Shown piece by piece: positions 24,255-34,034 of a stretch of DNA of 64,000 bases (its first letter is position 1; every line of letters begins with the position of its first letter). The stretch is from Nymphaea colorata (taxonomy: Eukaryota > Streptophyta > Magnoliopsida > Nymphaeales > Nymphaeaceae), in NCBI RefSeq assembly GCF_008831285.2, contig NC_045144.1:11821672-11885671 (forward strand). Reading direction: 5' to 3'. A program made the position numbers and the translations under genes. The notes under the pieces are model-generated. The model was not told where the DNA came from and ran no database searches. It was given only the letters and a program-made list of their open reading frames with translations.

Positions 24255-25838
24255 TGTCACGTATGACAGCATTTTAGGCAAATCCCCGCTTGAGGAAAAT
24301 TGTGGATTGTATGTTGCATTCCCCAAGTGTGGGTTTTTAGGATCATTGGATCCTATGGATGTGCTTTGGTATGAATGATGTGTGAAATGGCGTGTCCTTT
24401 GACATATGAATAAAATGTGTGATACTTATTGAGTGTTTTTAATTATTATGCGATGACATATGAAAGATAGAATTATAATTGCTTAGGGCATTGTTAGGCA
24501 GGGTATCGAGTTGACTACATGTTCGACCCCATTTGCATGTTAGTGAGCATCCTAATGTAATATTTGCTTAGGACAACTAAGAGCTAGGCACAGATCAAGG
24601 CTACTCCCTGGGGTTGAAGTAAGTTTTTGAATGGAGTAATTGTTATGGTTCGAATTATTACTGTTTGATTGTTATGATTATTATGAGATTTTTGTTTGCA
24701 TTGCCACTATGAAGTGATATGATTGAATTAACTAAGTGGGTAGAGGTACCTATTTAGTGTGATTTTGCCAGCCAAGAGTACTGACTAAATGTGTGATTTT
24801 CTTAAGAACAAGTTTTGGGGTTTGATTACACTCATGAAGTGAACCAACTTTGTGTTCTAACCAATCACAAAGTAAATGTGTTCATTTTAATAAATTAAGA
24901 AGGATTAATTGAATTAAGGTCAGTAGGTCATTGCAGTACATTTGGGATACATCCTGCCCTCGCCATTGGTCCCACTTGCTTGGAGAGCTGGTGGTGCAAG
25001 GCCTTAGGATATCATTGTGTATTTTACTTGAAGTGTTGCACTCTTGCCTTCCCAACATAAGTGTCTTAAAGAAGGCTGAACAATTTCTCTTGGAATACAT
25101 ACTTCCTTGGCGAATTGCTCTATCATTGCAATGTGTATGGATCTATATTATTTTGGGCCATCACAGGGGTTGTCTCCTAACTTGAGGGACATGTGCAGAC
25201 GCCTGTGTTTTGCAACCACATGAGTTGTAAATTAAGTAAATTGAATGTGTATGAATTGAGTGAAAATATTGAATATGATTGACAAAGTGTACTGCTTGTG
25301 ACAATTGATTAAATCCCTACATATTGTGGAATATGAAAGGGACTGTAATGATAGTTTATAGAAATGTAGGTATCCATCTTTATATGAAAGTGATTTTGCT
25401 TCTTTTGTATGATGCGTTTTTAGATCTGAGCTCTTACCTTAAAGGGTTAGTGATTTCTCTAAATTGTTTTCATACGGTGATGGTTCAGCTTTCCGTTATT
25501 TTTCTTTTTTAGGTTTTAGCGAACCCGAGGTAGTAGGTTGATCGGATGGCTCTGGTCATCCTACTAGAGAGATTTTGTGCATAGTTGTGCTGGTGCATCA
25601 TATTTTTGACTCATTAAAGTTTTGTTTTTGTTTAATCAATGTTTTATTTTGGAGGCATTTTGGTCATGAAAATTTATCGATAGCCACACAAAGTCATTTT
25701 TGTACGAACTGTCTTTAGTGCATAAATGAATTATTTGGCCCCATGTTATTTTGATATGTGTAGCTTCCTTTTGATTATTGTGTCGTCGCACCTCGATGTG
25801 TTAGAAAAACGATGAGGATAAAAAATCCAGGTGTGACA
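24255..25838 (+). repeat. Possible decayed gypsy-type LTR
   Basis: A 1.6-kb stretch starts TGTCACG and ends CCAGGTGTGACA, the usual start and end words of long Ty3/gypsy LTRs. It also holds TTTTAGCGAACCCGAGG near the end, a block I associate with such LTRs. There is no matching target duplication, no second LTR and no primer site after it, so this could be a coincidence of end words. Confidence 0.3.
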
Positions 25839-26068
25839 CTTTTATTTCAAATTTACTTAGTCATGCATTGGGGTTTCTTTAGGTGTTAAACCAATTGAAG
25901 CTATCTGTTTTGATGTGTTCTTTCCTTTTGATTATTGTGTCGTCGCACCTTGATGTGTTAGAAAAACAATGGGGGTAAGAAGTCCAGGTGTGGCACTTTT
26001 ATTTCAAATTTACTTAGTCATGCATTGGGGTTTCTTTAGGTGTTAAACCAATTGAAGCTATCTGTTTT
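25765..26068 (+). repeat. 157-bp tandem direct duplication
   Basis: TTCCTTTTGATTATTGTG begins at 25765 and again at 25922. About 147 bases match with only a handful of differences, up to GAAGCTATCTGTTTT. It spans the end of the possible LTR, so the duplication is younger than that sequence. Confidence 0.93.
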
Positions 26069-26069
26069 C

Positions 26070-26860
26070 GAGAGAATGAGGAACACTATGAAATGACAAT
26101 GCAACCAAACGAATATGAGTTCATATGGGCTAAATGTGGTCCTTGCAGATAAACCCATAAAGTTGTGCAATCTTGCCGATCACCATGTGCTTCACAAGGG
26201 CATCTGTATCCCAAAGGATTGAAAGGAAAAATGAACATTGAAGAAGAGAATAATGAGTGACAACTCTATAGAAAACATAGAGAGAGAAAACGTGAACACA
26301 ATGAAAACTCAACAAGATGGAGGACAATATCATATTTGTGATTCATGAAATGAATTTTCTAAAGTGGAATATGGAGACTCCTATATCCTCAAGGTTTAGG
26401 TCGAAGGATTCTCTTTGGAGAATAGATCTACTATTGATATACCTAGTTTGAAGATGGTCAAAACTAAGATAGGTAGAAAAAGAGTAACCAGTGAGGTGTG
26501 TAGGCAGGTTACTTCAAACAAGGGAAGGCTTCATGCAGTTTTGAATCCATCTTCAGCCTTATCTACTGGAATGGAACAAGAGAAAGAGGTGGAATTATTC
26601 CTTGGAGATAGAGGCACGTCAGAATGAATACAAATCAAGGAAAACTATGTTTCGGGCTCAAAGACTAGGTAAAGAAGTTGGGGCAAAGCTAGTGGGAGAG
26701 GCAAGCAATAGAGCTGCTCCTTTGCTCACATACTTAATGATTGGCAAGCTAAAATATAGGTTTACATTTAGGGGGCAGGACACCTCTTTTCAAAAATCAG
26801 TGGATCTTGATATAAGGGTTGTGGAGGTGCATCAATCCTATATTTGCAAGAACATTGATC
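26070..26860 (+). other. Possible upstream part of the LINE, unassigned
   Basis: Several short open frames (26415-26627, 26602-26970) are rich in Lys, Glu and Arg but match nothing I recognise. Position suggests LINE ORF1 or 5' sequence, since the same LINE appears to resume after the hAT-like insertion. This rests only on position. Confidence 0.3.
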
Positions 26861-26868
26861 ACTACAAG

Positions 26869-27767
26869 CTATGTCACCGTTTCGCCCTGTGCGGGTGCAG
26901 GTGCCGGTACGATACATCTCAAAAAATTACGAAGTGGCGGTGCAGCGAAGGTATTTATTATTATTATTAATTTTTTATTATAATATATTACTGACAGAAA
27001 GGCCACTGTACCCGAATCCATACCCGGAAGCATGCCTTTTTCCCAACACACCGGTCGTAGCGTCGCCTCGACTGTTCCTTCTGAGTGGGAAAAAGAGAAA
27101 GTCGAAAGAGAGAGAGAGCCAGATAAAAGAGGGAAAAAGGGTCGAAACCATTCCTCGTGAAATCTACCTCTCGTCGGTGCCCTTTCCCTCTTCATCTCTG
27201 TTCCTTCCTATCTGTGACCGAACCGACGCCGTTTTTCCGTTGACAATCAACATCGGTCGAGTTGGCATCAAGATTCCGATCAAGAGTGAAGGAATTTCTC
27301 GGCTTCGTAAAATCTGACTGCCAGTTTGCCGATCTGCAGAGAAAGGCACCCTCATCGTCCTCGTCGACACTGGCTGGTCCTTCCTCAAACCCTACCTTCA
27401 GGACAGGGAGAAGAAGGTCCTGATGATCGTGATACCTCTCCAAGTTGTTGCCAACATAGCAGACATCGTCCTCAATGAGACCGGGCCATTCACACAGGAC
27501 TGGATCACATGGAAGCAGGTTTTCATACTCGTTGATGTCATCTGCTGCTGTGCATGCTGTTCCCCATTGTCTGGTCTATCAAGAACCTCCGGGAGGCTGC
27601 CCACACTGACGGCAAGGCTGTTGTGAACCACACGAAACTTACGCCCTATTATGAAAACAATAGGGTGCGGGTTGGGTGCGAATCTAGGTCGCACCCGCAC
27701 CCCAATCTGCACCCGCGTTGCGTCGACGCTGGTGCGTCACCAGGGTTGCTGCACCCTGGTGACATAG
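26869..27767 (+). mobile_element. hAT-like element carrying captured gene DNA (Pack-type)
   Basis: An 899-bp insertion with a perfect 8-bp target duplication ACTACAAG (26861-26868, 27768-27775) and perfect 10-bp terminal inverted repeats CTATGTCACC/GGTGACATAG. Inside the ends, GCGGGTGCAG (left) and CTGCACCCGCG (right) form a subterminal inverted pair, and GTCACCAGGGT...ACCCTGGTGAC near 27737-27764 forms a hairpin. The 8-bp duplication fits the hAT superfamily. There is no transposase. The interior is GC-richer than its surroundings and contains a promoter/5'UTR-like stretch (about 27000-27330) and a coding fragment of a seven-transmembrane receptor-like gene (27340-27635). Confidence 0.85.
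27340..27635 (+). pseudogene. Captured fragment of a lung-7TM/GOST-type receptor gene
   Basis: The frame gives TGWSFLKPYLQDREKKVLM, then IVIPLQVVANIADIVLNETG, then WITWKQVFILVDVICCCA. These are the first transmembrane region blocks of the plant Lung_7-TM_R/GOST membrane proteins (the candidate G-protein-coupled receptor group). After CCCA, one base is missing near 27550, and the sequence continues in the next frame as LFPIVWSIKNLREAAHTDGKA. The fragment keeps about 95 codons of a protein usually over 400, with the N-terminal lumenal domain and later helices absent. CTGCAG just before it may be the parent's splice acceptor. It is not a working receptor. Confidence 0.78.
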
Positions 27768-27775
27768 ACTACAAG

Positions 27776-28566
27776 TAGAATATCTGATGGAGATAAGTGT
27801 GTGAGGGGAGTTGAAGTACCATGTCACTATTAAACCAAGAAAGGTTCAGCTTGTGTATAAGGAGAAGATTAGAGCTTGGTCTCTAACAATCCAATTGAGT
27901 GATGAAGATTCTTGTGTAGAATACTTGTGGATTAGTGAGATCCATTGCCAGATGAGATCTTGCGTGTTGCATCAAGAGTACAAATCCACTATCTTTATCA
28001 TTGTTGACTTGATGTTGCAAACAGATCAGTACTAAATCTTTTCCACTCAAATGAGAAATATGTCTTTGCCTCTAACAATGGGTATTTAGAAGGAATGGAG
28101 ATCGTTCTCGATGGCTGGGACCCTATGATGGTTACATTGAATCAGCTTTCCTTGAATAGTTTTTGGATTGACTGTGCATGTGTAGGAAAAAGCGTTTGAG
28201 TTGAATTTAAACTCATTGGCTATGGAACAAAAAGGATAGATGTCTTTCAAAGCTTGTAGAACTCATCAATGGTTCTTGACTTCGTTCAACCATTATTGGT
28301 GATTTTAATGCAGTGAGATGTGACCAACAAAAAATTGGCAAGTATTCTTCTATTGTGGTTTGTTGCAACATTCATAAATGTGTCCATAACTGTAACTTAA
28401 TAGAGATTTCAGATAACAAGTGCCCTTTCACAAGGTCCAATAATAGAAGGAGCACTAACCCAACATTATGCACACTTGATAGAGCACTTGTCAATAGCAA
28501 ATGGTTGGATAGGGCCTTCAGATCATAGACTTATGGTGATCATTGCACCTAAAAACACCCTTCAGT
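27776..28566 (+). pseudogene. LINE endonuclease remnant (L1 type)
   Basis: Reading across frames, TIIGDFNAVRCDQQKIG at about 28287-28337 is the GDFN block of the apurinic-type endonuclease. It is followed by CNLIEISDNKCPFTRSNNRR (28390-28450), NPTLCTLDRALVNSKW (28457-28505) and the SDH motif (about 28520). Upstream, 27990-28180 may be ORF1-linked sequence. The frame is broken by stops and shifts. In an intact LINE this domain nicks target DNA to prime reverse transcription. The domain is cut at 28566 by a SINE and continues downstream. Confidence 0.85.
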
Positions 28567-28787
28567 TATCCCAAGGGGTGGTAGCATACTGGGCGGCAAG
28601 ATGGTCTACTTCCTTTAAGGACTCGTGTTTAAATCTTAGAGGGGTCACTGTCGTGTCCCAGTGTGCTCTACCTCTGGACTATAAAAAGTCCTGAAGTGTG
28701 GTTTACGAACCTAGGGGCAGGCACAGGGGGGTCAGTGGCCTCTCTTAGGGGCGGTGGAATGAACTACTTACCCTCAAAAAAAAAAAA
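28567..28787 (+). mobile_element. tRNA-derived SINE
   Basis: A 221-bp insertion ending in a 12-13 A tail (28776-28788), flanked by a 10-bp target duplication ACC(C/T)TTCAGT (28557-28566 and 28788-28797, one mismatch). A box-like TAGCATACTGG at 28582 and B box-like TGTTTAAATCT at about 28626, roughly 44 bases apart, match an internal Pol III promoter with some decay. A hairpin GGACT...AGTCC lies near 28676-28693. There is no coding capacity, as expected. It interrupts the LINE just after its SDH motif, so it is younger than the LINE. Confidence 0.8.
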
Positions 28788-28797
28788 ACCTTTCAGT

Positions 28798-29722
28798 GGG
28801 ACGACATAGACATTTTTAGACTTTTCAACTTCTATACAAGATAGTCAGACTATGAGAATATAATGCTGAACAATTGCAGCATGTCTTGCAATGGTTGTTT
28901 GATGACCTGCCTCATAAGGAAGTTGGAAGAAACTTGTCGCAACCTCAAAGATGAAATAACTTTCATTATGGCCCCTTTTGTTCTTGGCTAGAGGGTATTC
29001 ATCTTGAACTTGACTACATTTAAAGTGAGTTGGAGCAGGGTGTTGCTCTTGATAGCAACCTTGAGAGCTACCTATCTAATGAATGTCGCAAGAACTTGAG
29101 GGAGGAGAAGTGAAGTGGATACAAAAGATACATCAGTAATAGTTTGCATCATTAAACTAAAAATGGCATCACGTCCCTCTTGTTTAACAATGAGTTATCT
29201 TAGGATACTCGGGTAATGAGGCAAGCCTGTGAGGTTTTTTTTTTCATCCAACTCCTTATGGTTGGCAGCCCTTTAGGTAGTCTTCCTTACTTGGGGAACA
29301 ATGGTTTGAAGGTAGAGCTTCATGAAAATGCTCTCTTACTAGTTGTGTCATGGCAAGGGAAATTAAAAAGGTTGTCTTTGCTAGTAAGTTCAATAATGCT
29401 TCTAGATTGAATGGCTTCATTGCTGAATTTTTAAAAAATTTATAGCATAATATATAAGATAAGGTCTGTTTGGCAATTCAAGGGTTCCTTAAAATGGGCA
29501 GAATTATCAAGAAGATCAATAGAACTGTTATTGTGCTAGTTTCTACACAAACTGGTGAAATGGAATGGAGCCAATTCAGACCTCTAGAATTGTGTAATTA
29601 TCTAGCACATTCTCAATTGCATAATGAACAAAACTTTGGGGTGCTTTTTTCAAAGGAAGAAGTAAATAGGAGCACATCATTTATACCAACGAGATTCTTG
29701 CTTCCATGGAGAATGTCAAATA
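28798..29722 (+). pseudogene. LINE linker and first half of reverse transcriptase
   Basis: After the SINE the LINE resumes with WDDIDIFRLFNFYTR. The linker is at 28800-29330. Reverse transcriptase starts at about 29350, with NGFIAEFLKKF-like, MGRIIKKINRTVIVLVS (29494-29550), FRPLELCN (29577-29600) and, in another frame, GAFFKGR and EHIIYTNEILASMEN (to about 29715). These match successive L1 RT blocks (PGPDGF..EFFK, DFRPISLCN, QSAFVKGR..DNIL). The sequence then changes abruptly into plastid-like DNA; RT resumes near 34035. Confidence 0.8.
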
Positions 29723-29724
29723 TT

Positions 29725-30002
29725 TCAATAGTCTTGTGGATCAAGGTCACTACCTTTCTCCATATCATTTACTAATATGGTGATTTCATTATTGGCTATT
29801 CTAGCAACCCACCAATCAAAGCCATTGTTAACCATTTTGTCATCAAGGCATGTCCTTAAAATACCAATATCAGTGTTTGTGGCAATAGAGGTGTAGTTGG
29901 TAATATTTTGATTTGGCCACTATTAGTAGATAAATTAATTTCTTTCACTTTTAAATATCAAATAATTCTAGTAGGAGTTAGTACACAAAGATTTAGGGTC
30001 AT
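29725..30002 (-). pseudogene. atpE: Plastid-derived atpE fragment (NUPT)
   Basis: Read on the minus strand, it starts [14 protein letters not shown] at 30002 directly after the atpB end, and later gives ARIANNEITILVNDMEKGSD (about 29810-29750). These are the N-terminal and middle blocks of the plastid ATP synthase epsilon subunit. The match fades near 29725, so the C-terminal part is missing. Many substitutions and frame breaks show it is an old nuclear copy, not a working gene. The functional protein would regulate CF1 in the chloroplast. Confidence 0.85.
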
Positions 30003-30046
30003 TTCTTTGATGTGCTCTCTACTTCTAAGTTCATAGTCATCATGGT

Positions 30047-30550
30047 AGCTTCTTTGATATTGCCTATCAAATAAAAGCCTTCTCAACAAAACTACTAATT
30101 CTCCGAAAAGGATTAGTTGAAACCCTTTCATTGTTATTGTGAGACCAACATATTTTCCTAGGGAACCAGTAACTACTATTACAAAGAAGGGTTGTGATAA
30201 GAAACATCCAAATTTTGCACTCATGCTATGGTTAAATGATTCTCTTTTGAAAATTCATCAAGTTCAAGGGTAGATATAATGTCTTGAAGTTATCTGTAAG
30301 CTTCATTGATATTACCTACCAAATAAAAGACCTACTTGAGAAGACTCTAATGCTCTGAAAAGGATTAGTTGAAACCCCCTAATTGTTTTTGTGAGACCAA
30401 CATATTTCCTACGAAACCAATCAATACTTCTGCTACGAAGAAAAGTTGTGATGAGAAACATTCAATTTTTGTGTCTTGGTATGGTTAAAGGATTCTCTTC
30501 TAATAATTCATCGAGTTCAAGAATAGTTGTGATGTTCTGAAATTATTTGT
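30047..30550 (-). repeat. 252-bp tandem duplication inside the atpB pseudogene
   Basis: AGCTTC(T/A)TTGATATT(G/A)CCTA begins at 30047 and 30299. The two copies match over their length with perhaps one difference in six bases. They cover the codons for the LSQPFFV..GKYVGL..GFQLIL region. The period is a multiple of three. Confidence 0.88.
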
Positions 30551-30594
30551 GACATTGCAATTTCATAATATTTGTCACCAACGATCCAAGGTTG

Positions 30595-30654
30595 AAGCAT
30601 AGCTAATATTGAATCTAAACTATCAAGCATAGCTAATATTGAATCTAAACTATC
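30595..30654 (-). repeat. 30-bp perfect tandem duplication in the atpB pseudogene
   Basis: Two identical 30-base units (30595-30624, 30625-30654), read on the minus strand as DSLDSILAML twice. The period keeps frame. Confidence 0.97.
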
Positions 30655-31165
30655 TACTATTGGATAGATATGACTTTGGCAACTATTAAACCTCTTGATA
30701 GTACGGTAGTAATATCTAAAATGTGCAAATGTCATAGTAGGAGCAAGATCGATCAAATCATCTGCAGATACAATAACTTCTTGAATGGAAGTAATAGATC
30801 CCTTTTCAATCTTCAATATAAGTAATTCTTTCTATCAAAGACATTTCTATATTAATGGTAGGATGATAACCCGTAGCAGAAGGCATTCTACCTAATAATG
30901 TAGATATGTCTGACCCCTCTTGAACGAAACAAAAGATATTGTCAATAAATAGAAGTGTGCATTGTTCATTAACATCACAAAAATATATTTTGTGATGGTT
31001 AGGATAGCCGAATCAACTATTATACAAGCTCCCAAAAATTCATTTGTCTGCCATATAATAGCTACTTTAGATTTTGTAATATTTTCTTCATTATCCACCC
31101 TAGATTCTTTCATTTGCATGTGAAGGTTATTTCCTTCATGAGCGTGTTCTTCTATTCTACTGAAT

Positions 31166-31169
<4 letters not shown>

Positions 31170-31197
<28 letters not shown>

Positions 31198-31198
31198 T
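31170..31198. repeat. (AC)n(AT)n microsatellite within the plastid insert
   Basis: A compound dinucleotide run in the middle of atpB-derived sequence, so it arose after transfer to the nucleus. Confidence 0.93.
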
Positions 31199-31700
31199 CA
31201 TGAGATTTGGCAATGTTGTTGACTAATTCCATGATGAGTATTGTTTTGCCCACTCCACCTTCCCCAAATAGTTTGATTTCCCCATGCTAATAAAGCACTA
31301 AAAGATCCACCACTTTAATGCATGTTTAAAAAATTTATAACTTATATTTATTTGTGTAAAAGAGGGTGCAGGTCTATGAATAGGAGATTTTGTGTGAGTA
31401 ACTACAACACCTACATGATCATGAAGCTCTCGAAGAACATTGAAAATTCATCCCATAATGTCTCCATTACCTAGAGCACTTAGATGAGCTTTGGTGTCAA
31501 GACCAGCCGATCTGTAACACTCATAGTTGCAGCTCTAAATCGATTATTTCCTAATAATTGTTGTACCTCACAAGTCACATTAATTTTCTAACCTGTTGAA
31601 TTAGGCATCTTCCTAGGGAAAAGGTTATATCCAATACTTGACCAATGATTTTGAGTGACAAGTCCCTAATTTTTCACAAATGTTGAAACTCCAAACTAAA

Positions 31701-32450
31701 AGTACTTGGATGTATTCTCATAAAAAACTGAATTATGTCAAAAGTTTTTGTTTATATTATTGAACCAAAAATGTTTGATTGCAAGTTAATTGGTTAATTC
31801 AATAATAAATGGCAGTTAGTGCTTGATCTAATTCAAATGCTTACTCATTTGATTCAATTAATAAGTTTGCCAATCCGTCGAAGCCAATCTTTATTTGAAA
31901 TATTGAGTACAAGTAGATAAATAAGGATCATGAGGAAGTATTTCATTTACATATTATTAGAAAGAGAAACAATCACATCTAAAATTACACAAATGTGGAT
32001 ATATATAATGTATGGAATCCACCACAACTTGATTTATTAGTCACTTTATTTCTCATTGTTGATCTTCTTTATTTTTTATTTCCGTCCAATCTTCTTTTTC
32101 TTTTGTATTATGCATATTTTTTCACATATTATTTAGTTTGTTTAGTTGATAAAATAGATAAAGAAAATGAAAAGAAAAACAGAAGGAGACCAGATAGGAA
32201 CTTGAAAAATAGGGGTTCAGTTGCATCATATGTATGAAACAATATACAATAATATACATATGACGAATCAAATACTGTGGCGAACTAGTGAAACAAATTA
32301 AATTTCTAAGTAGTTATATTAGTTGAGAATTTTGTGAATGATTTCTAAGAAAGGTTTCATTCATGCCTAATCCAAGTTGAGTGGACCTTAGTTGTTGTGA
32401 GAAATCTTAGTTCTTAAGTTGTCGGGAGGAACCCCTAGTAAGACCAAGAA
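31701..32450. other. Probable plastid atpB-rbcL spacer (NUPT continuation)
   Basis: This lies where the atpB 5' leader and atpB-rbcL spacer would be. It is very AT-rich. Near 32408-32428, AAGTTGTCGGGAGGAA resembles the rbcL leader with its ribosome-binding site (GAGTTGTAGGGAGGGA). No rbcL coding sequence follows. The assignment depends on position and one short match. Confidence 0.5.
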
Positions 32451-32560
32451 GTTAGATTTTAGGGCAATAAAAAAGGAATTTTTTGAAACATCCCCACATG
32501 GTGGAGTATGGCCCGATAGTGAAAATATTTTAAAATAATAAAATCATAAGCAAAGTGATC

Positions 32561-32779
32561 TGTTGAGAAATAATGTTTGCTTTAGGCGCTTTTAAGTAAG
32601 TATACTTAAAAGTTGTGTAAGTTATTTTATTTCGTTTAAGCCTCTTTTTGTCATTTTATGTTTCTTGTGGACTCTTTTGTTATAGAGGCTGCCTCCCCTT
32701 TATACCCTAATAACACATTATGTATGATTAAGGGATAATAAAGTTAATGATTCTCTCTCTTCCAGACCCTAATTCAACA
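32561..32779 (+). mobile_element. Solo LTR (copia-like)
   Basis: A 219-bp sequence starts TGTTGAG and ends TTCAACA, and is flanked by a perfect 5-bp duplication TGATC (32556-32560, 32780-32784). Inside are CCTTTATACC (TATA region) and AATAAAG (polyadenylation signal) in U3-R-U5 order. No internal region or second LTR exists, so it is a solo LTR left by LTR-LTR recombination. Confidence 0.75.
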
Positions 32780-32784
32780 TGATC

Positions 32785-34030
32785 CCCATAATATCAAATG
32801 ATTGGTTCTCATTCTATATATCAAACCTATACCGATAGAAAAAGAAGAGAGAACAAATGTCGGTACACTTCTTTGATTAAGTAAGATTAAGATCAATTCA
32901 TTGTTTTGGAGATAATAAATTTTTATCAGTATTTTAAAAAAGGACGATGAATCTAGGTCTAAAAATTTATAACACTTCCAAGGCCAAAAGACGCTAAGCT
33001 TCTTGTATAAAGTATAAATTGGTAGTATTCAAATGGTGAGAAGTTGGAGTAGATTCATATACAAAAAAACGAGCATTGTACAAATAAAAAATGACTACTT
33101 AACTACTTACTTTGCTAGTCTAGTTATATGAATACAATTTAACATTGAAACCTATGTAAGTGTTTATTTTTTGTCTGGCTTTCTTTTCCACAAATCCAAG
33201 CGATGAGGTATACCAAACACACATCAATAACTATTTCATCATGGGTAGTAAAAGAGGAATAAATTGTATCTAATTCAATATTGGAAAAATGCCTACTAGA
33301 TGGAACAATTTTTTTTTAAAGTTGATGTCTCTAGAGATCTCTTGTACACATGGAAATATCTTATGTATATTATATATGGCCCAACTGACCATGGGCAATG
33401 CTAATGAAATGATAAAATGGGCACAAAATTCTACAAAAGTATGTGTCAATAAAACAATATATTATATAGGTATGTGGCTATGTTGACTTGAACTATAGAC
33501 CTTCTTGGTGGAACATATCAAACTGATTATTATACAAATGATTCAAGCTATTTAAAAGATCCAATATATATTTTTGTGTGTTACGCTCTTTCAACAATTG
33601 ATGGATCAGTTAGTTAGTTCACCGTATTTTAATTTTATATGAAAATAATGAGATGACTCCACGTGTTGTGATTCTTTATTTAATTCTGATCAAAAAGTAG
33701 TACCAAAGTGCTTCAAAGGATTTCCTTGTTGTAGGTATGTCTTAATCTAAGATCAACCTTAATTAAATCCCTGTCTTTCTATTTCAAACATAAAACATAC
33801 ACCTCAAAGTTCAAAGGAAGGAAGGAGATTATTTTTGAGGTGCCTATTATATATACTTATTTTGTCTAACATTTAATTAACTAGTTACTAACCTTATCAA
33901 CGATAAAATCAATGCCTGGTACTATCCTGTATCCAAATAGAAAACCCAACACTTGTCAGCTATTGTTCTCTTCTTCACTCGAATCAATGAAATAAAGACA
34001 CAATTTTTTCATTTCAATTAAGAGAAGATC
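32785..34030. other. Unassigned AT-rich sequence between solo LTR and resumed LINE
   Basis: It belongs to the block that interrupts the LINE. No rbcL or other plastid gene could be recognised in it, and open frames (such as 33289-33486) have no familiar motif. It may be highly decayed plastid DNA or an independent insertion. Confidence 0.45.
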
Positions 34031-34034
34031 TTAA

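Larger units (their letters stand above)
30003..31700 (-). pseudogene. atpB: Plastid-derived atpB (NUPT)
   Basis: Running down the minus strand: VSTFVKN start region (about 31697), [20 protein letters not shown] (31590-31530), the P-loop as [20 protein letters not shown] (31266-31207), EEHAHEGNNLHMQMKES, then [10 protein letters not shown] (30880), KGSITSIQEV and DDLIDLAPTMTFAH (30800-30720), and [24 protein letters not shown] (30190-30100). This is the CF1 beta subunit order, followed by atpE as in chloroplast DNA. Frameshifts and stops are abundant. A (CA)n(TA)n microsatellite (31170-31198) replaces the codons after the P-loop region, and two tandem duplications (252 bp, 30 bp) lengthen it. 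Confidence 0.93.

Noticed and set aside
32450-34030. rbcL sequence expected after the plastid atpB-rbcL spacer
   Set aside because: Looked for the conserved rbcL blocks in all plus frames and found none beyond a leader-like match at 32408, so rbcL is not claimed.
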